Part shown: positions 1-6,067 of the stretch, piece after piece
Position numbering within the stretch: position 1 is the stretch's first letter
Layout of the letters: each line of letters starts with the position of its first letter
Source: UBA4874 sp002399435
GTDB taxonomy: Bacteria > Bacillota > Clostridia > Caldicoprobacterales > DTU083
Assembly: GCA_036823195.1 (NCBI GenBank)
Contig: DAISGI010000039.1
Coordinates: 1-22,913, forward strand
Length of the DNA: 22,913 nt
Direction: 5' to 3'
Notes under the pieces: model-generated
Database searches by the model: none
Seen by the model: only the letters and a program-made list of their open reading frames with translations
Told to the model about the DNA's origin: nothing
Translations under genes and position numbers: made by a program

Positions 1-2
1 CT

Positions 3-276
3 CGGGAGAACGAAGAAAGAGACGGTGCAGACCTGCTGGGGAAGATTCTGGACAGGAATAACCTGAACAGAGCCTACAAGCAGGTTAAACGTAATCACGG
101 TGCGCCGGGAATAGATGGGATGGTTGCGAGAACACAGGGAAGAGCTTCTGAATAGCATCCGGGACGGCGAGTATGAGCCAAACCCGGTGCGACGCAAGGA
201 AATCCCCAAACCGGATGGCAGCGGAATGCGAAAGCTGGGGATACCGACGGTCGTTGACCGCGTTATCCAGCAGGCA
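3..276 (+). pseudogene. Group II intron reverse transcriptase/maturase, N-terminal remnant
   Basis: The reading frame from base 3 gives LNRAYKQVKRNHGAPGIDGM, the conserved start of the group II intron reverse transcriptase domain. Near base 115 the frame shifts and continues as WLREHREELLNSIRDGEY and then PNPVRRKEIPKPDGSGMRKL, ending in DRVIQQA. These are the family's early RT blocks in their usual order. The YADD catalytic motif, maturase and endonuclease domains are absent. Translation after DRVIQQA switches abruptly to a different protein at about 274-280. The gene is therefore frameshifted and truncated, and certainly not functional. The left window edge cuts its start, and no intron RNA structure (domain V/VI) is visible. 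The family call is firm; the mechanism of truncation is inferred. Confidence 0.85.
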
Positions 277-381
277 AAGGAAGAAATGGCCGAAATACTG
301 ACCCATGCCGCTTTTTACACGGGATGGCCCAAAGCATGGGCGGCGTTCCGAATGGCCAAAGAGGTTTATGTAGAAGAATAA
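277..381 (+). pseudogene. Carboxymuconolactone decarboxylase family protein, C-terminal fragment
   Basis: The last 34 codons before the TAA at 379-381 read KEEMAEILTHAAFYTGWPKA and then WAAFRMAKEVYVEE. This is the C-terminal helix-turn-helix segment of carboxymuconolactone decarboxylase / AhpD-like proteins, where the H-AAFY-GWP-A-A pattern is typical. Only about a quarter of such a protein is left, and its upstream part is replaced in frame by the reverse transcriptase scrap. The cysteines expected in AhpD-type active sites are not in the retained part. The aldo/keto reductase begins 13 nt downstream, a pairing common in Firmicute oxidoreductase clusters, so the fragment probably marks a once-intact operon. 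Confidence 0.75.
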
Positions 382-394
382 GGAGGAATATACG

Positions 395-1171
395 ATGATT
401 TTTGAAGAAACTTATATGCTTTCAAACGGAGTTAAAATTCCCAAGTTGGGTCTGGGTACATGGTTTATCGAGGATGCCAACGCGGCGAAAGCAGTTTGCG
501 ATACAGTTAAAATCGGTTACCGCCATTTTGACTCGGCGCAGGCATATGGCAACGAGCATGGCGTTGGCGAGGGGATTCGTAGCTGCGGCGTTCCTCGTAA
601 AGAGCTGTTCGTAACCACGAAGCTGGCTGCCGAGATCAAAAACTATCGGGAGGCTGCGGAAGCAATTGATGGTTCTCTAAAGACAATGGGCATGGATTAT
701 ATCGATATGATGCTGATTCATAGTCCCCAGCCCTGGAAGGAGTATCGAAACGGCGACTATGCCGAGGGAAACCAAGAAGCATGGCGTGCTCTGGAAGACG
801 CCTACAAGGCTGGAAAGCTGCGCGTGATCGGTGTGTCGAACTATGAAAAGAAAGACATTGACAACATTCTGTCTGGGTGCAGCATCGCGCCCATGGTCAA
901 TCAGTTGCTTGTTCATGTGAGCAATACTCCCTTTGTACTGATGGAGTATTCTGAGAGCAAGGGGATGCTGGTGGAGGCTTACTCACCTATTGCCCACGGC
1001 GAAGTGCTGAACAACGGGACGATTGTTGCAATTGCGAAGAGGTACGGAGTCTCCGTGCCACAGCTTTGTATCCGTTACGATTTGCAGCTTGGAACACTGC
1101 CACTACCTAAAACAGTCAATCCAGAGCACATGCCACGGTATCGAGCTTTTACCCGGACAAACATGGGTTGA
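395..1171 (+). CDS. Aldo/keto reductase with altered C-terminus
   Basis: A 258-residue NADPH-dependent aldo/keto reductase (TIM-barrel oxidoreductase acting on aldehydes or ketones in the cytosol). The family tetrad is visible: D and Y in FDSAQAYGNE, K in TTKLAAE and H in LIHSPQPW. IGVSNY and the cofactor-binding LPLPKTVNPEHM are present. The ATG at 395 follows AGGAGGAA. Homologues normally continue about 20-30 residues beyond NPEHM with an acidic helix. Here the frame runs into PRYRAFTRTNMG and stops. In another frame the bases to 1202 encode HGIELLPGQTWVEDYTKG followed by TIAA and a stop, which looks like the tail of a different protein. The gene therefore seems to have been joined to foreign sequence by a deletion at about 1128. 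The barrel core is complete, but loss of the C-terminal loop may alter substrate binding. Confidence 0.85.
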   Translation: MIFEETYMLSNGVKIPKLGLGTWFIEDANAAKAVCDTVKIGYRHFDSAQAYGNEHGVGEGIRSCGVPRKELFVTTKLAAEIKNYREAAEAIDGSLKTMGMDYIDMMLIHSPQPWKEYRNGDYAEGNQEAWRALEDAYKAGKLRVIGVSNYEKKDIDNILSGCSIAPMVNQLLVHVSNTPFVLMEYSESKGMLVEAYSPIAHGEVLNNGTIVAIAKRYGVSVPQLCIRYDLQLGTLPLPKTVNPEHMPRYRAFTRTNMG

Positions 1172-1229
1172 AGACTATACTAAGGGCACTATTGCAGCAT
1201 AAATCATAAATGGTTTGAAGGAGGTAAAA

Positions 1230-1439
1230 ATGTTAGTATTGGGTATTAACCGCATTTTGAAGTGGGTTCAGATTACTACGGGATGGGGAACATATACTTG
1301 CCCGACAAAAGAAATTAACGGCAAATTATTTTTCAAGTTCAAAAATGAGGGGCACAAGGTGATGGATTTTGCATCAGAGCACACTACAGAATTAGTTTCA
1401 GAAGGAGGGGAAATTATATCCAAAAAGTTAAAAAGGTAA
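1230..1439 (+). CDS. Small hypothetical protein
   Basis: A 69-residue protein starting MLVLGINRILKWVQITTGWG, rich in aromatic residues and ending in a lysine tail (SKKLKR). The ATG at 1230 is preferred over the in-frame TTG at 1215 because a full AAGGAGGT box lies at 1218-1225, five bases before it. No known domain was recognised, and there is no clear signal peptide or membrane helix. It is followed by a strong hairpin terminator, and no other gene reads in, so it is probably a monocistronic unit or the end of the aldo/keto reductase transcript. The good ribosome binding site and terminator argue that it is a real gene. Confidence 0.55.
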   Translation: MLVLGINRILKWVQITTGWGTYTCPTKEINGKLFFKFKNEGHKVMDFASEHTTELVSEGGEIISKKLKR

Positions 1440-1442
1440 AGT

Positions 1443-1480
1443 AAACTCCTCACCGCTGTCAAAGGTTGTGAGGAGTTTTT
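1443..1480 (+). terminator. Rho-independent terminator after small gene
   Basis: A perfect 11-bp stem (1443-1453 AAACTCCTCAC paired with 1468-1478) encloses a 14-nt loop and runs into a TTTTT tract at 1476-1480. It lies four bases after the TAA of the small gene. Confidence 0.9.
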
Positions 1481-1486
1481 ATGTCC

Positions 1487-1582
1487 TTATGCCTGAATTT
1501 CCGTGCCGTCCTTAAAGGTGAACCGTACATCGTGAGCAGCCCGAAGGTTACTCCTGAAAAGATATTTCAATGTGCTGATTAT
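1487..1582 (-). pseudogene. Probable site-specific recombinase C-terminal remnant
   Basis: On the minus strand a frame open into the GrpB fragment ends NLRAAHDVRFTFKDGTEIQA and stops at 1487-1489. The ending VRFTFKDGTEI with one or two final residues is typical of large serine recombinases of clostridial mobile elements. Only about 25 residues support this, with no catalytic or zinc-ribbon part left, so the call rests on a short tail. The overlap with the GrpB stop at 1579 suggests the two scraps were brought together by deletion. Confidence 0.35.
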
Positions 1583-1869
1583 TCCGCAGTCACGGCCCGT
1601 CCCATGACTTCGCTGACCACGGCGGTTTTCGCATCCGCGTAGTTTTGCACGTTATCCCATACCTGCCGAGCCAGTTCACGCTTGACTTGCGCATATTTCT
1701 CGCGGTCAGCTTCATTCGTGCGAAGCCAGTCCCGAAAACGAAGTATGCGCTCCACTTCGGACGTTCCTTCACTGAACACATGAAAATTGATATATTCCTC
1801 ACGTGAAGAATTCTCTGTATGATTCATTTTTTCACAGTCTTTCGGTTCATTAAGGGATAGCTGTGCCAT
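1579..1869 (-). pseudogene. GrpB family (UPF0157) protein, C-terminal part
   Basis: Residues from about 27 onward read INFHVFSEGTSEVERILRFR, then DWLRTNEADREKYAQVKREL and finally YADAKTAVVSEVMGRA. This is the C-terminal half of GrpB/UPF0157 nucleotidyltransferase-fold proteins. The family is normally about 170-190 residues; here there are 96, and the nucleotide-binding N-terminal half is missing. The first 26 residues (MAQLSLNEPKDCEKMNHTEN and a few more) do not look like GrpB. The start codon lies 12 nt after the Fic stop with a GGGAG box, so the chimera may still be translated with fic. It is unlikely to be enzymatically active. Confidence 0.7.
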
Positions 1870-1881
1870 CTTTTTCTCCCG

Positions 1882-2772
1882 CTAATATGTGATCCTAAAA
1901 TAATCCAGATACTTCTTAAACTGATCCTGCGCCGCAAGGCAGGTATCGGTCAGGTAGCCCTTTTCCCGATCCCACTCATGTAGCCCGCGATAGTAAAACA
2001 TCTTCATATCGTCGCCGATGATAAAGGGCACAATGTTGTTCCGCAGGCACTCCTTGAACAGAATCAGCCGGCCCACACGGCCGTTGCCGTCCTGAAACGG
2101 GTGGATGCTCTCAAAGTGCACATGAAAATCGAGAAGCTCCTCGAAGGTCTTTTCCTTTACCGCGTTGTAGTCGGCCAGCAGCTTCTTCATGGCCGGGGCG
2201 ACCTGTTCGGGAGGCGTGGTCTCTCTGCCGCCGACCTCGTTCGGTATCCGCTTGTAATCGCCCACGGCGAACCAGTCCAGCCGCGAGTTGCTGGTGCCAT
2301 TTTTCAGCGTGAGATGCAGCTCCTTGATGAATTTTCCCGTCAGCGCGTACTTTGCTTGGGTAATAATCAGGTCGATGCCTTTGAAATGGTTTGCCGTCTC
2401 GACGATATCGTCCACGTTCATCGCTTTGCCGGCCGGGCCGATGGTATTGGTCTCAAAGATGTAACGCGTCTGGTCATGGGTCAGGCGGTTGCCCTCAATA
2501 TGGTTGGAGTTGTAGGTCAGCTCAATTTGCACCTTGTGATAAATCCCGCCGGAGGTTTTCGCCGCCTGCTCCGCCCGCAGAATATCCAAAAGCGTTTTCG
2601 GCGCGTCGGAATGCTTGTTGACGCGCTCCGGTTTTTCTGCGTTTTCGGGGATGTTCCATGTCTTTCCTGTCAGAAACGCGCCGGGGATTTTGTTCTGGGC
2701 ACAGTAATTGCGGACCGTCCGTTCGGACATCTTCCACTTCTTTGCCGTTTGTGACACCGACAGATAATTCAT
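1882..2772 (-). CDS. fic: Fic family protein with N-terminal HTH domain
   Basis: A 296-residue Fic-domain protein. These enzymes typically transfer AMP from ATP onto hydroxyl groups of target proteins. Residues 1-45 form a MerR/excisionase-like DNA-binding segment (LSVSQTAKKWKMSERTVRNY). The motif TYNSNHIEGNRLT matches the S-x3-E-G inhibitory helix, placed before the Fic core as in class II proteins. The active loop HPFQDGNGRVGR has the catalytic histidine and both arginines intact. The ATG at 2772 is chosen because AAAGGGGG lies 5-8 bases upstream; an in-frame ATG at 2790 would put that box inside the gene. A TTGATT-17-TATAAT promoter lies directly upstream. The HTH suggests autoregulation or recruitment to DNA. 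It may be a stand-alone self-inhibited enzyme or the toxin half of a degraded module. Confidence 0.93.
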   Translation of the reverse strand: MNYLSVSQTAKKWKMSERTVRNYCAQNKIPGAFLTGKTWNIPENAEKPERVNKHSDAPKTLLDILRAEQAAKTSGGIYHKVQIELTYNSNHIEGNRLTHDQTRYIFETNTIGPAGKAMNVDDIVETANHFKGIDLIITQAKYALTGKFIKELHLTLKNGTSNSRLDWFAVGDYKRIPNEVGGRETTPPEQVAPAMKKLLADYNAVKEKTFEELLDFHVHFESIHPFQDGNGRVGRLILFKECLRNNIVPFIIGDDMKMFYYRGLHEWDREKGYLTDTCLAAQDQFKKYLDYFRITY

Positions 2773-2800
2773 ACCGTGCCCCCTTTGCATTTCTGCCTTT

Positions 2801-2829
2801 ATTATAGCATATTATCGGCAAGAAATCAA
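2801..2829 (-). promoter_or_regulatory. Sigma-70 promoter for fic
   Basis: Read on the minus strand: TTGATT (2824-2829), a 17-bp spacer (2807-2823) and TATAAT (2801-2806), 29 bp before the chosen fic start at 2772. Confidence 0.8.
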
Positions 2830-2948
2830 TAAAATATGCACCACACAATTTGAATATTTGCCGATGCCGGCAAGTTTCCGATTTTCATATCCCCGGCGGG
2901 ATAATATCGTCAATGGAAAAGGTTTGTTTCGGTACGGAAAATGTGCGC

Positions 2949-2980
2949 AAAAAAGGCGGCGGACAGTTTTGTCCGTCACC
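2949..2980 (-). terminator. Terminator of the MerR-TipAS gene
   Basis: On the minus strand an 11-position stem (2970-2980 with 2955-2965; one mismatch, one G-T) encloses a 4-nt loop and is followed by six T (2949-2954). It lies 24 bp after the stop of the regulator. Confidence 0.8.
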
Positions 2981-3004
2981 TTTCGCTTCGATGGGTTTCT
3001 GATG

Positions 3005-3760
3005 TTATGAGCAGAAAATCCGAACCGCGTCTCTTAAAAACACGGCGCATCCGGGAGCAATTTTATCAAAGTAGGCCGTAAAGCGGGGATCGTCCACATA
3101 CATCTGCGCAACGCCCCTGTGCGCTTCTTTGCTGTAATGATCCCAGTAAAAGCAAAGCCACCTCTTGTGGAGCGCGCAGGCTTTTTGCGCCAGTTCGCCG
3201 CCGGGGTCGCCCTGCTCGAAGGCCGCCTTCAAGGTGCGGTTCAGCTCCTGCGTCAGGGCTTCCAGTTCGCCGTACTGCTCTTTGGTCATGTTTTTGAGCT
3301 TGGCGTTCGAACGGTCGACGGCTTCGTCCCCGTATTTTTCCCGGATTTCCCCTCCGTATTTTTGCTCGTTGTCCAAAATCAGCTTTTCCTTGAAGCCCTC
3401 GAATTTTTCCTCATCTGTCATTTCCGCTTCTCCCTTCATTGCCGAAATGCTTTTCTGTACATTGTCGATCAGGCGGTCCAGCCGGGCACGCTTCTCCCGC
3501 AGAGCGGTGAGATGATTCTGCAGAGCGGACAGTCCGTCAAAGTCCTTCTCCGCCAAAATGCGCCCGATTTCCGACAGTTCCACGCCCAGTTCCCGGTAGA
3601 ATAAAATCTGCTGGAGCCGGTTTACTTCCGTTTCCCCGTAAATCCGGTACCCGTTGGAGCGCACGGCTTTCGGCGGGAGCAGGCCGCACTGGTCATAATA
3701 GCGAAGCGTCCGGGTGCTGACGCCTGCCAATTTTGCAAGTCGATTGATGGTGTATTCCAT
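3005..3760 (-). CDS. MerR family regulator with TipAS ligand-binding domain
   Basis: A 251-residue TipAL/Mta-like transcription activator. Residues 1-70 are a MerR winged helix (INRLAKLAGVSTRTLRYYDQ, GLLPP, NGYRIYGETEVNRL). Residues 75-110 form the dimerisation coiled coil. From about 115 (MTDEEKFEGFKEKLILDNEQ) to the end lies the all-helical TipAS domain, which in relatives binds antibiotics or peptides. The ATG at 3760 has AGGAGGAA upstream. Its promoter has the 19-bp spacer that MerR proteins untwist, so it probably activates its own gene. The nearest possible drug-efflux target is the ABC transporter at 4145-8551, but a broken gene lies in between, so the link is only suggestive. Confidence 0.93.
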   Translation of the reverse strand: MEYTINRLAKLAGVSTRTLRYYDQCGLLPPKAVRSNGYRIYGETEVNRLQQILFYRELGVELSEIGRILAEKDFDGLSALQNHLTALREKRARLDRLIDNVQKSISAMKGEAEMTDEEKFEGFKEKLILDNEQKYGGEIREKYGDEAVDRSNAKLKNMTKEQYGELEALTQELNRTLKAAFEQGDPGGELAQKACALHKRWLCFYWDHYSKEAHRGVAQMYVDDPRFTAYFDKIAPGCAVFLRDAVRIFCS

Positions 3761-3783
3761 TGACGTTTCCTCCTGTGAGTATC

Positions 3784-3814
3784 AGTATAAACTATGACGC
3801 AACGTAAATGTCAA
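3784..3814 (-). promoter_or_regulatory. MerR-type promoter with 19-bp spacer
   Basis: On the minus strand TTGACA (3809-3814) and TATACT (3784-3789) are separated by 19 bp (3790-3808), longer than the usual 17. This is the hallmark of MerR-activated promoters. The spacer carries a TGAC-N11-GTCA dyad typical of an operator. Confidence 0.8.
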
Positions 3815-3843
3815 TACTTTTTTGAAAAATATATGAAACGAGA

Positions 3844-3878
3844 GACAGCCCCCTTGCGGGGCGCTCCCGATTGCTGTC
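3844..3878. other. GC-rich hairpin
   Basis: GACAGC (3844-3849) pairs with GCTGTC (3873-3878), and an inner CCCC/GGGG helix sits at 3850-3853 and 3858-3861. There is no T tract. It marks the left edge of the broken gene that follows; its function is unknown. Confidence 0.4.
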
Positions 3879-3882
3879 GTGG

Positions 3883-4148
3883 TTAATTGTACTTTTTGAG
3901 GATGCTGGCGCAGACTGCCCCGACGGCTACACATTATGGACCAGGAGCGTTTCACTCCCGATACCCGGCACATGATTGTCTTTGATGTGCTTTCCCATGA
4001 ATCCCCCGTTGGTTTCAAGGGTGAGCGTATGCGTCTGTTCCTGACGGACGAGGGATACATAAAAGCATTGGCCTCTCAGGGGCGCAATGAAATCAAAATC
4101 AAAAATCATGCCGGAGTATCATCCGGCCATCTTCTCTACGACCATTAA
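3883..4148 (+). pseudogene. Unrecognised gene, frameshifted and truncated
   Basis: Two adjoining frames both read like protein. The first, from 3883, gives LIVLFEDAGADCPDGYTLWT and then RSVSLPIPGT before a TGA. The second, from about 3967, gives IVFDVLSHESPVGFKGERMR, then LFLTDEGYIKALASQGRNEI, ending at 4148. A one-base indel near 3970 would join them into one protein of about 85 residues. No start codon or ribosome site precedes the first part, and the last residues (SSGHLLYDH) run to the junction with the ABC ATPase. I do not recognise the family; it has the look of small conserved proteins of clostridial integrative elements. It is probably a relic left by the rearrangement that also removed the start of the ATPase gene. 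Confidence 0.45.
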
Positions 4149-4801
4149 AAACAAGCGAACTGAAAAAGTATTATGGTGCCGGTGCAAATCTTGTAAAAGC
4201 TCTGGACGGCGTTGTCCTAAACGTGGAGCCTGGAGAATTCGTGGCCATTGTCGGCACATCCGGCAGCGGTAAGTCCACACTGCTACACATGCTCGGCGGG
4301 TTAGACAATCCGACTTCCGGCAGTGTGGAGGTCAGCGGAAAAGAGTTATCTAAAATGAACGACGATCAGTTCACAATTTTCCGGCGCAGGAATATCGGCT
4401 TTATCTTTCAGAATTACAATCTTGTGCCGATCCTGAATGTGTATGAAAACATCGTCCTTCCCATTGAGTTGGACGGTGAGAAACCGGATAAGGCATTCGT
4501 CGACAAAATTGTAAAGATGCTGGGGCTGACAGAGAAGCTGAACAACCTGCCAAACAACCTCTCAGGTGGTCAGCAGCAGCGTGTGGCAATCGCAAGAGCA
4601 TTGGCGACAAAGCCCGCCATCATTCTTGCGGATGAACCCACCGGGAATCTGGACAGCAAGACCAGTCAGGAAGTGCTGGGGCTTCTGAAAATGACCAGCC
4701 AGCAATTCCATCAGACCATCGTGATGATTACCCATAACAATGAGATTGCCCAGCTTGCGGACCGGATTATCCGTATTGAAGATGGCCGGATTGTGGCATA
4801 A
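4145..4801 (+). CDS. ABC transporter ATP-binding protein, start codon missing
   Basis: An ATPase of the MacB/BceA/LolD type that powers FtsX-family permeases. The frame is continuous from LKTSELKKYYG (4145) through VKALDGVVLNVEPGEFVAIV, Walker A GTSGSGKST, Q-loop FIFQNYNL, signature LSGGQQQR, Walker B IILADEPTGNLD and the H-loop ITHNN, so the enzyme core is complete. No ATG lies upstream in frame. The frame is open only back to a TGA at 4088-4090 through non-homologous residues, and the first GTG (4223) would remove the A-loop region. The usual N-terminal two or three residues and ribosome site have evidently been replaced at about 4140-4145. It may be expressed from a weak alternative start, or be dead at the translational level. 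The stop is 12 nt from the permease start, as in an operon. Confidence 0.85.
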   Translation, partial: LKTSELKKYYGAGANLVKALDGVVLNVEPGEFVAIVGTSGSGKSTLLHMLGGLDNPTSGSVEVSGKELSKMNDDQFTIFRRRNIGFIFQNYNLVPILNVYENIVLPIELDGEKPDKAFVDKIVKMLGLTEKLNNLPNNLSGGQQQRVAIARALATKPAIILADEPTGNLDSKTSQEVLGLLKMTSQQFHQTIVMITHNNEIAQLADRIIRIEDGRIVA

Positions 4802-4813
4802 GGGGGTCGGAGG

Positions 4814-6042
4814 ATGTTTCAGAATAATAATAGCGCAATTGCAAAACGGCTTGCCCAAAAAAGCCTACACTCTGACAGGCGCAGAAACATATTTACTATC
4901 GTTACCATCGCAATAGCGGCTTGTCTGATGGGGAATACTCTATCAGCTCAATTTATATGGACGAAGATGTACTCCGCTTGGGAAAACTGACATGGGAAGG
5001 GGCTTTGCCCAGCACCTCGGATGATGTCATGCTTGAGCGGGCATACCTTTCAAAAATAAATACAAAAGCTGATATTGGAGATACCATCACTCTTGATATC
5101 GGAAATGGCGGCAAGCAATATCATATTACAGGTTTTATTCAATATGGAGCAAAGAGTGAGGATGCCACAAGTTTTAACATCATTCGCTCCAAAGACAGTT
5201 TCACAGCCGATGATGTTACACGGGGCGCAGTATATGTGAGGCTTTCCAATTCCTCCAATCTATCTGCCGATTCACTGGAAAAAGCTATTTATGACATTGC
5301 CGGACATTATGACATTCCCCGTAAGAATGTTAAAACGAATTCTTCCTATTTCAATGCGATTGAGCCAATCAGCATAGGCAACCTACTTGCCATCATTGGT
5401 GTTGCAGCTATGATAGGCCTTGCATCGGCACTGGTCATTTACAGTATTTTTTATATCTCGGTCACAGGAAAGGTTCGGGAATACGGTCAATTACGAACCA
5501 TCGGTACGACAAATGCCAATCCGGAGAAAAAGGCCAATGTCGAAACAGAGCTTCGAGCCATTGTCGCATCTGATTCTTCCTTTCATTTGAAAGTATTGGA
5601 CGATCTGATTGCCGAAAAGGAAATTGAGTTTCAAACGATGTCTTTCATTCTCTACTCTATCGTTTTGGTCATAGCATTTTTCGGAATCATCAGCCTGATC
5701 AACACGGTCGTTACAAACGTGCTGTCCCGCAGGCAGGAGCTGGGTGTGCTGCAGGCCATCGGTCTGAGCAACAAGCAACTAAATCAAATGCTTCAAAGCG
5801 AGGGTATGATCTATACGCTTGGCACCGTGACCGCAACACTTACTGTGGGTACAGGGTTAGGCTGGTTACTCTGCAAAGGCATCCGTCGCTTTTCAGAGGT
5901 TCCTTATATTGATTATCATTTTCCACTGATACCAGCCCTGCTATTTCTTGCGGTATTTTTGCTCATACAAATCAGCATATCCTTTGCTTCAAGCCGTGGC
6001 ATAAAAAAACAATCGCTGGTTGAGCGGATGCGGGAAGCGTAA
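4814..6042 (+). pseudogene. FtsX-type ABC permease, decayed by two deletions
   Basis: The ATG at 4814 (after GGAGG) opens MFQNNNSAIAKRLAQKSLHS and a first membrane helix, but this frame stops at 4990. Homology resumes in another frame from about 4922 (GEYSISSIYMDEDVLRLGKL) and runs to 6042. Against the intact paralogue at 6068-8551, about 75 residues after helix 1 are missing at the first junction. At about 5510 the frame jumps, without a shift, from GQLRTIGTT straight to NPEKKANVETELRA, skipping over 300 residues (the end of FtsX domain 1, several helices and most of extracellular domain 2). The second FtsX domain (RRQELGVLQAIGLSNKQL to LVERMREA) survives. The product cannot form a full permease unless the remnant pairs with its twin. 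Confidence 0.85.
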
Positions 6043-6067
6043 AATAAAGAGGTAAGAAGGTGATATT

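Noticed and set aside
1..276. An active group II intron
   Set aside because: Frameshift, no YADD motif and no domain V/VI RNA in the window.
2101..2754. 217-codon open frame on the plus strand
   Set aside because: It lies antisense to the clear fic gene, has no ribosome site and no protein-like pattern.
3119..3604. 161-codon open frame on the plus strand
   Set aside because: Antisense to the TipAS domain; no ribosome site.
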